Shown here: in pieces, positions 7,401 through 13,104 of the stretch
Layout of the letters: every line of letters begins with the position of its first letter
How positions within the stretch are numbered: position 1 is the stretch's first letter
From: Chloroflexota bacterium
GTDB lineage: Bacteria; Chloroflexota; Dehalococcoidia; Lucifugimonadales; JADFKI01
Length of the DNA: 14,622 bases
Direction of reading: 5' to 3'
Assembly (NCBI GenBank): GCA_022565015.1
Contig: JADFKI010000060.1
Coordinates: 1 to 14,622 of the forward strand
Notes under the pieces: model-generated
The model's input: only the letters and a program-made list of their open reading frames with translations
The model's database searches: none
What the model was told of the DNA's origin: nothing
Position numbers and translations under genes: made by a program

Positions 7401-7658
7401 TTGCTGCCCTTGGCCGTCTCCACCGCAGGTGAGGGTGGCATCATCGGCGCAGACATGGCGACGGTGGTCATAGGCGGCCTGTTTAGCTCCACCGTCCTGA
7501 CCCTCATATTCGTGCCAGTCCTGTACACCATCGTGCACGAGAGCCTTCCTGCGTTTTTCAGCTCCGTGGGCCGTGCATTGCGGCGACTCGTATCCTCAGA
7601 GCCTCCACTGACTGACTCACAGTCGGGGGGAGATTACAGACGGTACAGACCTGATTGA
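4458..7658 (+). CDS. RND-family efflux pump, HAE1/AcrB-like inner-membrane transporter
   Basis: This 1066-residue proton-driven pump would export hydrophobic or amphiphilic compounds from the membrane or outer leaflet. Seen: a first transmembrane helix at about 13-30, then ELFPEIEFPNILI, the standard entry to the first porter domain; a membrane block at about 340-505 containing AIAVGRVVDDSIVVLEN, whose D414 and D415 match the AcrB proton-relay aspartates; a second helix at about 545-567 and a second porter domain; and a last membrane block at about 870-1028 with MVASLGSLRNPFVIVMSLPLA, LIGVVVTNAIVLI and the RLRPILMTAVTT segment. Length and twofold architecture are typical. One oddity: LRPTI occurs twice, at 357-361 and 369-373. 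Compared with AcrB the second copy aligns without gaps to the Asp pair, so the first reads as a 12-residue insertion. It starts within the marR stop (ATGA); the adaptor gene follows after a short gap with no terminator between. Confidence 0.93.
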   Translation: MSLLTSLALSRRPVTVLVIILVLVGGAFTFNNLQRELFPEIEFPNILIITSYPSANPEAVERDVSEPIENSISGIAGLKEIKSTSSENRSLVIATFEFGEDMEEAERTIEGNVGSISFPDGVEDSIVTRISSDTFPVLQLSVIGERDVPSLQRIVDDLILPSIERVDGVFRVDVAGNIDEQVIVSVDSDKLGDFGLSLFQVSSAIRDNNVSIPAGNIDQRGVSFFVRTANEYGSLKEIRELVVGFEGGVPSGRPVRLSEVADIALGTDDATTISRTNGKPSLGIIVIKSPDANTVEVTQEIGERLEVIKAVLPEDVEIITIFDNGPEITEQLTTVQREGALGFLFAVLVVFLFLLNLRPTILKGIVFTLRPTIIIGFTIPLSILSAVLMMGVVDLSLNFMSLAGLAIAVGRVVDDSIVVLENMYRHIQMGEDRYEAAYTATREVAGAIVSSTLTTIVVFVPLAFIQGLVGEFFTPFTMAVSFSLIGSTIVALTAVPVLGAILLRKGDFPELDQGGATGPSDAPDTLMQRIYTPILLWALSHKWQTISGSLLATVASLGLILIIPITFFPSASPEFLTISVELPSGTGVRRTFQEVLAIEKGLAELVEEGTVKFYQTTIGATGDIFGLGSSSGGLNAASIFVALEEDPPEDITERLRSMFPGSDEADISVVELTDGPPSEGLELTVTGANFSDITAASRDLEEAVKQIEGLVNVTSDLSQARNEVVIAVNPEEAAKFGLTTAAVGLQVNQYIVGRTISEVDLDGVTMSVVIRGDPDDVDDIDELKSLTIEGPLGTVALGAISDIAVQEGPVSISRFDNERSATITGEIVAADTRAVGAEVARVIASVKMPPGVQVQSGGIFQQITEGFQDVFTAMALGIVLVYLVMVASLGSLRNPFVIVMSLPLAVVGALLALVITGRTLSLSSLMGFLLLIGVVVTNAIVLITFVQQLREQGMDVYEALVEGARVRLRPILMTAVTTTFALLPLAVSTAGEGGIIGADMATVVIGGLFSSTVLTLIFVPVLYTIVHESLPAFFSSVGRALRRLVSSEPPLTDSQSGGDYRRYRPD

Positions 7659-7712
7659 AAAACCCAACTCCGTGGTATGAGACGATGCTATGTACAAGTC
7701 CGAATTAAGATT

Positions 7713-7741
7713 TTGACATATGCCCTTGGTTTCCGGTGAAT
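7713..7741 (+). promoter_or_regulatory. Possible internal promoter before the adaptor gene
   Basis: A perfect TTGACA (7713-7718) stands 17 bases before GTGAAT (7736-7741), which matches only the last three -10 positions. It lies in the 125-bp gap between pump and adaptor. If active, it would allow separate expression of the adaptor and would place translation at the ATG of 7784 rather than the GTG of 7736. Confidence 0.3.
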
Positions 7742-7783
7742 GGCGAAAAAATAACGGGACCTGTATCCGAAAGGTTGCCCTCC

Positions 7784-10027
7784 ATGAGTCAATCAAATAG
7801 TTACATGAGCAGGCTTTCACGCAAAGGGCTGGCGGTACTCGCACTGGTCGCCCTGGTGGCAGTTGCGGCCGCGTTGTTCGCGACGCTCAGGCCCGGACCG
7901 GCCACCGCCGAGCTGCGGCCAGGCGAGACGGTCGTCACGGTGCGTTCCAGCACCTTCGCGACCGAGGTCCCCGTAAGGGGCAGCCTCGTCTTTCCCATTA
8001 CTACGGAGCTATCGTTCGAGTCTCCCGGCACCGTAGGGGAGGTCATGGTGAAGGCCGGTCAGCGCGTCAAGAAGGGCCAGGTCCTGGCTCGTCTGGACCC
8101 GCTCGCGGTGGCCGCACTTCGCACTAAGGTGGCCGGCGACGAGCTGACGCTGAACACGGCCCAGGCAGACCTCGATGCGCTGCTCAGCTCGCATCCCATG
8201 GCAACGGCCCAGGTTGAGTCGGCCGTCGCGGAGGCGCGAATAGCCTTGGATTCCGCCCGGGAGACCTTCGACGAGATCACGACCCCCGACAAAGGCGACC
8301 TGGCGGCAGCCCGCTCTAGGCTTGATGACGCCAGGAAGGCCCTGGATGATCTCCTCGACCCGGAGTCCATCGAGTTCGCGGAGGCGCAACGAAAAGTCGC
8401 GCTGGCCCTGGTTGAGCTGGACGATGCCCGGGAGGAGTTCGACGATGTAAAGGACGGCTTCACGTCCGAGGAACTGGATGACGCTCGCGACGCCGCCACC
8501 TTCGCGGAGACAGCCCTGGAAAACGCGGAGAGGGACCTGGTGCTCGCCCGGATCACCTGGCCGGCCGCGATCGAGGATACCGAGGATGACTTCGACGACG
8601 CCACGGACGACTACGTTGAGATATACAGAAAATGGCTCGGGATAACTCTGACGAGCGAAGATTTGGGATCGGGGCCGGACGAGCTTTATGAGTCATGGGG
8701 CGTTGATCTGGACAGGCTGTTCGACAGCAAGCTTCGAGATAACAGGGTAAGAGTTACCAATGACGATGCCGGCACGGCGTGGAACGAGCTTACGCTCTGG
8801 TTTTGGAACAATCTGCACCCGGCTTCGTCGTCGATCCAGGGAGCCTGCGAGGAAGATGAGAATTTAGGCCCCAATACGTGCGTTCAGCGCGTCATCGACG
8901 ACGCCTACGACCAGTTCAAGGATGCCCGCGATGAGCGGGACACGACCGTCAACAAGGCCGGCATCGCCCTGGCGAAGGCGCGCGACGCCGTAACTGCCGC
9001 CGCAGACGCCCTGGAAGACGCCCAGGAAGACCTGGAAGATTTCCTGGATGGACCGGAAGCCAGCGAGTTCGACGATTCCCAGAGCAGGCTGGCGGTGGCC
9101 AGGGCGGAGCTGTTCGACGCACAAGACGACCTGGACGAGCTTCTCTTGAACGTCGCCACTGGGGAGCGGGAGGAGCCTTCGGCGGCCCTGTTGAAGGCCC
9201 AGTCTGACTTTGAGAACGCCCTCGAGGACCTGGAGGAGCTAACGGTCAGCCCCGATCCTCTTCAGGTGGCCAGGAAGCGCGCGGCCCTATCGCTTGCGGA
9301 GGCTCGGGTAGCCGATGGCGAGGTACGACTCGCGGCGTTTGAGGAGGGATTCCGGCTCCAGGTCCAGCTTGCGGAATCGAAGGTCGAGCTGGCGAATGCG
9401 GCCCTGGGGGAGTCGCGAGAGGACTTTGAGGGCGCTTCGCTGGTCGCGCCATTTGACGGCATAGTCTCCGTCGTGAACATCGAGGCCGACGACGATGTCA
9501 AGGATGACACTCCCGCGATGGATGTCGTAGACCCGACCGTTATCGACGTCGAGGGCGTTGTGGACGCCTCCCAGGTCGAGCTTGTCCGAGTCGGTGTGGC
9601 GGCCCGCGTCACGATGGACTCCCTGGCCGGCACGATACTCAGCGGCAACGTGATTTCACTCGCCGACGAGCCGCGCACCGACAGGGGCGTCGTCAGCTTC
9701 CCCGTAACCATTCGCGTGGAGGTGCCGTCCGGGGTGGAAATACCCATCGAGCTGACCGCCGTTTCCACCGTGATTCTTCCGGAGCAGTCGGGGGTGCTGC
9801 TGGTCCCAAGCAAGGCCCTGGCTCATAATAGCCTTGCTGATTATCCCCTGGTGCGTGTGCTCAGAGACGGGGCCGTCCTTGAGATGCCGGTGCTCGTAGG
9901 CGCAAGCAACGGGCAGTGGACCGTGGTCCGGTCCGGGCTTGTCGAGGGGGACAAGGTCGTAGTGGATTCCTCAGCCGTGGCAGGTCTGACGGGGCCTGGC
10001 GCACCCAAGGAGTCCAACAGCGGCTAG
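7784..10027 (+). CDS. RND periplasmic adaptor (HlyD/AcrA-type membrane-fusion protein) with very long coiled coil
   Basis: This 747-residue adaptor would couple the preceding pump to the exterior. Counting from ATG 7784: a membrane anchor at about 14-35; the first half of the lipoyl domain at 62-105 (FESPGTVGEVMVKAGQRVKKGQVLARLDP); a helical region at about 106-548; the second lipoyl half at 549-583 (SLVAPFDGIVSVVNIE); then a beta-barrel and membrane-proximal domain. The helical part consists of Asp/Glu/Ala/Leu-rich stretches of about 30-35 residues ending in breaks such as LLDPES, VKDGFT, FLDGPE and TVSPDP. It is interrupted at about 274-369 by an aromatic-rich insert (KWLGITLT, ESWGVD, LTLWFWNNLHP) with two cysteines eleven residues apart (355 and 366), possibly a disulfide. 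Usual family length is 350-450, so this is far larger. AAAGG lies nine bases before ATG 7784; an upstream in-frame GTG at 7736 would add 16 residues but lacks a ribosome site. Confidence 0.88.
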   Translation: MSQSNSYMSRLSRKGLAVLALVALVAVAAALFATLRPGPATAELRPGETVVTVRSSTFATEVPVRGSLVFPITTELSFESPGTVGEVMVKAGQRVKKGQVLARLDPLAVAALRTKVAGDELTLNTAQADLDALLSSHPMATAQVESAVAEARIALDSARETFDEITTPDKGDLAAARSRLDDARKALDDLLDPESIEFAEAQRKVALALVELDDAREEFDDVKDGFTSEELDDARDAATFAETALENAERDLVLARITWPAAIEDTEDDFDDATDDYVEIYRKWLGITLTSEDLGSGPDELYESWGVDLDRLFDSKLRDNRVRVTNDDAGTAWNELTLWFWNNLHPASSSIQGACEEDENLGPNTCVQRVIDDAYDQFKDARDERDTTVNKAGIALAKARDAVTAAADALEDAQEDLEDFLDGPEASEFDDSQSRLAVARAELFDAQDDLDELLLNVATGEREEPSAALLKAQSDFENALEDLEELTVSPDPLQVARKRAALSLAEARVADGEVRLAAFEEGFRLQVQLAESKVELANAALGESREDFEGASLVAPFDGIVSVVNIEADDDVKDDTPAMDVVDPTVIDVEGVVDASQVELVRVGVAARVTMDSLAGTILSGNVISLADEPRTDRGVVSFPVTIRVEVPSGVEIPIELTAVSTVILPEQSGVLLVPSKALAHNSLADYPLVRVLRDGAVLEMPVLVGASNGQWTVVRSGLVEGDKVVVDSSAVAGLTGPGAPKESNSG

Positions 10028-10049
10028 GCGCCGGTAAGGGACAGGGGTC

Positions 10050-11588
10050 TCAGGCGTCCTTGAGATCGCCGACGGCCTTGACTCGCACGCGGGTGGCGTT
10101 GCTGGGCAGATATGTCATGGGAATCTCCTCGACCTCCACGACCACGACCGTTTCCGGATCAGCGCCCGCGGCAATCGCCTTCTCGATGGCTTCGCTCCGG
10201 CACTCGTCCAGCGCCTCCTGTCTCGTGACGTCCGCCAGCGAATAGGCCTTCTCCACCTGTCCGCCGACCTGGGCCATCGCCGCGCCGATCGCGTTGGCCA
10301 CCTCTCCATGGTCTGGCCGGATTACTTCGGATGCCCCGTTCAAGCTGTCGCGAACGAGAATGCTGCCTCCGCCGACGAGCACCACCGGGACCGGAGCGGC
10401 ACTCAGCTTCAGCTGGTCCACGACCGCTTCCAAAATCACCTTCACCTTCGATTGAGCCTCTTCGATGAGCACGGGCTCGACGCCCCTGACCGAATCGGGA
10501 TTTCCTACTCCGGCGAGCCCGGCGGCGATAGCTATGTCCGTGGTCGTCAACGTTGCGCCCCCAAAGGCGAGGCCCTCCTCGGTGAGTCGATAGCCCACGC
10601 TATCGGGACCGATGCGCAGCGGCTCGCGACGGACGATGCTGCCCCCACCCAGCGCAATGGACAGCACGTCGGGCATCCGAAAATTGGTGCGCACTCCCGC
10701 AATTTCGATTGACACGGACGCCTCTCGGGGGAAGCCGCCAACCAGCGCACCGCCGTCGGTGGTCGTGCCGCCTATGTCCAGGACGATGCCGTCGCTGACG
10801 CCGGACAGTGATGCGGCGCCGCGCATGCTGTTGGTCGGTCCGGATGCGATGGTAAACACCGGGAATCGCTTGGCGTATGCGGCATCCATTATCGTCCCGT
10901 CGTTCTGGCTCAGATAGAAGCCGGCTTCCAGCCCCAGCGCCTTGACGGCTTCCTCCAACGAGCCAATGGTTCGTCGAGCGACCACGCTCAAGCAGGCGTT
11001 CAGGGCTGCGGCGTTCTCTCGCTCAAGGATGCCTATACGGCCGATCTCATGGGACAACGTGACGCTTATTTCAGGAGCCTCTTCGCGCACGATATTCGCG
11101 ACTAGCTCCTCGTGAGACGAGTCCACGGGCGAAAAGACGCCGGAGAGAGCGACCGCCTTCACGCCCTTCTCTCGAAGCTCCTTGACCGTGTTCCGTATCT
11201 CTTCCTCGTCAAGCGGGGATATCTCCCTCCCGTCGAACTCATGCCCACCGTGGACCATGTAGGAGTGGGCGCCGATGGCTTCCTTGAGGGGTTCCGGCCA
11301 GTCTACGAGCGGTGGGAGCAGCTTCGTCGCCGGTAGACATATTCTTACGATGGCGGTCTCGGCAAGATCCCGCCGCTCCAGCAGGGCGTTGGTGAAGTGG
11401 GTCGTGCCCAGCATGATCGACTTTATCTGAGACGTGTCCCGAACATCGCTCAGCACGTCTTTAAGCGCGGCCATTATGCCGGAGGTGACGTCCGGCGTAG
11501 TAGGCCGCTTGGCCTGAGCTACCAGCCTGGTGCCGTCCATCAGCGCGGCGTCTGTGTTGGTGCCACCGACATCCAGTCCTATTCTCAT
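10050..11588 (-). CDS. Hydantoinase/oxoprolinase-family ATPase subunit, short form
   Basis: This 512-residue protein has the actin-like ATPase fold of HyuA/5-oxoprolinase proteins, which use ATP to open hydantoin, oxoproline or related cyclic amide rings. Seen: MRIGLDVGGTNTDAAL at 1-16, the phosphate-1 loop; GTTHFTNALLER at 61-72; FTIASGPTNSMRGAA at 245-259; LDIGGTTTDGGAL at 270-282, the phosphate-2 loop; and ALGGGS at 312-317 and VGGGS at 405-409 for adenosine contacts. The usual HyuA chain is about 650-700 residues and pairs with HyuB. This one belongs to the shorter type (about 510-530) that I recall beside DUF917 proteins. No partner is visible; the next gene downstream is the convergent adaptor, 22 bases away, so any partner is not in the same operon. 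The ATG at 11588 has GAAGGA six bases upstream. The substrate is unknown. Confidence 0.85.
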   Translation of the reverse strand: MRIGLDVGGTNTDAALMDGTRLVAQAKRPTTPDVTSGIMAALKDVLSDVRDTSQIKSIMLGTTHFTNALLERRDLAETAIVRICLPATKLLPPLVDWPEPLKEAIGAHSYMVHGGHEFDGREISPLDEEEIRNTVKELREKGVKAVALSGVFSPVDSSHEELVANIVREEAPEISVTLSHEIGRIGILERENAAALNACLSVVARRTIGSLEEAVKALGLEAGFYLSQNDGTIMDAAYAKRFPVFTIASGPTNSMRGAASLSGVSDGIVLDIGGTTTDGGALVGGFPREASVSIEIAGVRTNFRMPDVLSIALGGGSIVRREPLRIGPDSVGYRLTEEGLAFGGATLTTTDIAIAAGLAGVGNPDSVRGVEPVLIEEAQSKVKVILEAVVDQLKLSAAPVPVVLVGGGSILVRDSLNGASEVIRPDHGEVANAIGAAMAQVGGQVEKAYSLADVTRQEALDECRSEAIEKAIAAGADPETVVVVEVEEIPMTYLPSNATRVRVKAVGDLKDA

Positions 11589-11615
11589 AGAGATTCCTTC
11601 GATGAGTTAGGAGGC

Positions 11616-11644
11616 CTACTACGCTGAAAACCACTCAGCGTCAA
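11616..11644 (-). promoter_or_regulatory. Candidate promoter and operator of the hydantoinase-type gene
   Basis: On the minus strand TTGACG (11639-11644) and TAGTAG (11616-11621) are 17 bases apart. A perfect inverted repeat, ACGCTGA (11621-11627) and TCAGCGT (11635-11641) with a seven-base centre, spans from the -35 to the -10 box. A palindrome in that position is typical of a repressor site; the regulator is unknown. The -10 matches only three of six bases. Confidence 0.38.
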
Positions 11645-11650
11645 AGGTGA

Positions 11651-11955
11651 AGGGCCGCCCCTCCATCTGGCTCCCGACTCCTATCAGGATTCATCTCCCC
11701 GACCCGTCGGGGCCGCTATCTGAAGACTCCGATTCCCTAGAGAGTATACCTTCCGCCTGTCCGACGCGTCGGTCCGTGGGGGGCGGACTCTCCAACTCTT
11801 ATGAGGAATATCTTCGGTGTCCCCCGATGTATCGGGGGACCGATCTGGTTCAAACGAAGGAATCGGAGAGTCCGAACTTATATCGGACAGGCGGATTTAT
11901 CCGAGGGGAGAGGCAGAGGGACGACCAGATTTCTTGCACATTCAGGGGCGGGCCC
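11651..11955. repeat. Nested inverted-repeat element filling the intergenic region
   Basis: A series of arms pairs in strictly nested order around one centre. From outside in: AGGGCCGCCCCT with AGGGGCGGGCCC (11651-11662/11944-11955, imperfect); ATCTGG/CCAGAT (11665-11670/11925-11930); TCTCCCC/GGGGAGA (11694-11700/11905-11911); TCCGCCTGTCCGA/TCGGACAGGCGGA (11752-11764/11883-11895, perfect); CGGACTCTCC/GGAGAGTCCG (11784-11793/11865-11874, perfect); CTTCG/CGAAG (11812-11816/11855-11859); and a core GTCCCCCGAT/ATCGGGGGAC (11819-11828/11831-11840) with two bases between. Local palindromes CCCCGACCCGTCGGGG (11697-11712) and CCGACGCGTCGG (11761-11772) lie in the left half. An open frame across it (11647-12057) is a by-product. 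It could be a REP/MITE-like element, a cruciform-forming site or the template of a structured RNA; no transposase or target duplication is evident. Confidence 0.65.
11888..11954 (+). repeat. Dispersed intergenic repeat, copy 2 (extended form)
   Basis: This stretch shares the 26-base block (11888-11913) and the GGGGCGGGCC block (11945-11954) with 1451-1488, but has 31 bases between the blocks instead of two. It forms the right side of the nested inverted-repeat element, and the start of the block recurs inverted in the left side (TCCGCCTGTCC), so the element contains at least one and a half copies of the repeat in opposite orientations. Confidence 0.55.
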
Positions 11956-12109
11956 CAAGAGTCATTCAACAGGACCGCAGGGAATCGGGAGTTCCAGGCC
12001 GCAAACTTCGATAGTTCTGCACGCCTTCTTCACAGAATCTTCAAACCCTCCCACTAGGATTGAAGTGTAAGGCAGACGCACTTCCCGACAGGAAGAAATA
12101 GGTTTTAGC
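11956..12109. other. Leader region of the secreted-protein gene, no gene seen
   Basis: Together with the repeat element this makes about 500 bases without a gene. A small hairpin CTTCC-CGACA-GGAAG (12081-12095) stands 14 bases before the ribosome binding site of the next gene. No confident promoter hexamers were found. GGAATCGG at 11981-11988 repeats a sequence of the nested element (11859-11866). Confidence 0.4.
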
Positions 12110-12116
12110 AAGGAGG
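12110..12116 (+). promoter_or_regulatory. Ribosome binding site deciding the start of the secreted protein
   Basis: AAGGAGG directly abuts an ATG at 12117 (no spacing) but lies nine bases before the in-frame ATG at 12126. The latter also begins a standard signal peptide (MLKKG), so 12126 is the likely start. Confidence 0.75.
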
Positions 12117-12125
12117 ATGGAAGAG

Positions 12126-12905
12126 ATGTTGAAAAAGGGACTGGTAATTGGTGGACTGGCGATCGCAGCGGTAGCCGTGATAGGCGCCTCCAGCGCCTTC
12201 GCCCACAGTCCGTTCGGCGGTGGAAAGGGCAGAGCCGCCGTCGTGGAAACGGCTGGTGAGGAGCTTGGGATGAGTCGAGCAGACCTTGTCGACGAGCTCC
12301 GTGCAGGCAACTCCATCGCTCAGGTGGCCGAAAACCAGGGCGTGGACGTCAACGACATCGTTTCGGCGATCCTGGGCAAGGTCTCTAACGGATTAAACCG
12401 GGCCGTGGAGAATGGTCGGATGACGCAGGAACAGGCGGATTCCAGGCTTGGCAACATCAGCGAAAGGGTAGCCAGTGCCATGGAACGAGTGCCTAATTTC
12501 GACGGGCAGCGGGCCAAAGGCAAATGGCGCGGCAACCGGGGAAACCACGGGCTGCTCGTGGTCGCCGCCGGCGAGTTGGACATGACTCCCGGCGAGCTGC
12601 TTGCGGAGCTCCGTGAAGGAAAATCCATCGCAGAGGTGGCGGAGGCCATGGACGTGAGCGTAGACGATATCATCGGCGCGATGGTCGAGAAGGCCGAAGA
12701 GCGCATGGCCATGTTCGAAGACAAGGTCACCGAGCGCATCAACGAGCCCTGGCAGGCGAAGCCGGCGCACGCTGGAGATGGAGGGCGCGGCGGCAGGCAA
12801 TTCGGTCCCGGGCACGGTCGCGGCCCCGGCATTGAGCGCCACTCCGGCGGCGAGAGCGGAGACGCTTCTGTATTGACGGACCAGATCGAAAAGACTGATC
12901 TCTAG
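12126..12905 (+). CDS. Secreted protein with two copies of a helical repeat and a Gly-rich tail
   Basis: This 259-residue exported protein has no known function. Seen (numbering from ATG 12126): a signal peptide at 1-26 (MLKKG, a hydrophobic core, then AFA before HSPFG); a first repeat at about 37-86 (GEELGMSRADLVDELRAGNS, AENQGVDVNDIV); a helical linker with NGRMTQEQADSRL at about 96-108; a second repeat at about 143-190 (AGELDMTPGELLAELREGKS, AEAMDVSVDDII); and a Gly/Arg/His-rich segment at 216-243. The pattern (L)GM(S/T)XXEL...LR.GKSIAEVAE..(G)VDVDDI..A, often followed by G(R/K)(M/L)T(Q)EQAD, recurs in exported proteins of many Gram-positive and Chloroflexi genomes; its role is unknown to me. 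It is a single-gene unit: a 0.5-kb leader region precedes it and a terminator follows. The ATG at 12117 is rejected on spacing. Confidence 0.85.
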   Translation: MLKKGLVIGGLAIAAVAVIGASSAFAHSPFGGGKGRAAVVETAGEELGMSRADLVDELRAGNSIAQVAENQGVDVNDIVSAILGKVSNGLNRAVENGRMTQEQADSRLGNISERVASAMERVPNFDGQRAKGKWRGNRGNHGLLVVAAGELDMTPGELLAELREGKSIAEVAEAMDVSVDDIIGAMVEKAEERMAMFEDKVTERINEPWQAKPAHAGDGGRGGRQFGPGHGRGPGIERHSGGESGDASVLTDQIEKTDL

Positions 12906-12932
12906 GTCGGCTCTAGACAAGGCTTAGCGAAT

Positions 12933-12959
12933 GGCGGAGCACTATGTTCCGCCCTTTTT
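12933..12959 (+). terminator. Rho-independent terminator after the secreted-protein gene
   Basis: GGCGGA (12933-12938) and TCCGCC (12948-12953) form a GC-rich stem with a nine-base loop, followed by C and five T residues (12955-12959), 27 bases after the stop codon. Confidence 0.8.
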
Positions 12960-13014
12960 GCTTCGGACTGGCTCTTGACCTTCAGTGGACTTCAATTGGC
13001 GTGCCGGGAGGCAT

Positions 13015-13104
13015 ATGATATTAAGACTGGACGATTTTCATGTTCCTGAGAAACGCACGCAGGTGTTTGAACCTCTGAAAAATAAAGAAAGCGCCTCCAT
13101 TTGA
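13015..13104 (+). CDS. Candidate small ORF (29 codons) coupled to the nitrilase gene
   Basis: An ATG at 13015 opens 29 codons ending in TGA at 13102-13104. A GGGAGG sequence (13006-13011) stands three bases before the ATG, close but usable. The product would be a charged peptide (starts MILRLDDFHVPEKR, ends NKESASI) with no signal sequence or known motif. Its TGA overlaps the TTG start of the nitrilase gene by four bases (TTGA), the usual layout for translational coupling, and the nitrilase TTG has no good ribosome site of its own. Function could be a leader cistron that delivers ribosomes to the TTG rather than a peptide with its own role. Codon use is not distinctive at this length, so chance cannot be excluded. 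Confidence 0.35.
   Translation: MILRLDDFHVPEKRTQVFEPLKNKESASI

Noticed and set aside
7736..7783. Upstream GTG start for the adaptor
   Set aside because: No Shine-Dalgarno sequence, and it would fall within a possible -10 box; ATG 7784 has AAAGG at a usable distance and gives a normal N-terminal anchor.
9262..9813. 183-codon minus-strand ORF inside the adaptor gene
   Set aside because: Ser/Thr-rich antisense of an acidic coiled-coil gene, a common artefact of GC-rich DNA.
11697..11840. Possible CRISPR array from repeated GC-rich palindromes
   Set aside because: The repeats are inverted and nested, not direct, with no regular spacing or unique spacers, and no cas gene is nearby.
11647..12057. 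136-codon + strand ORF across the nested repeat element
   Set aside because: Its product is only a translation of palindromic repeats; no ribosome site, no family features.
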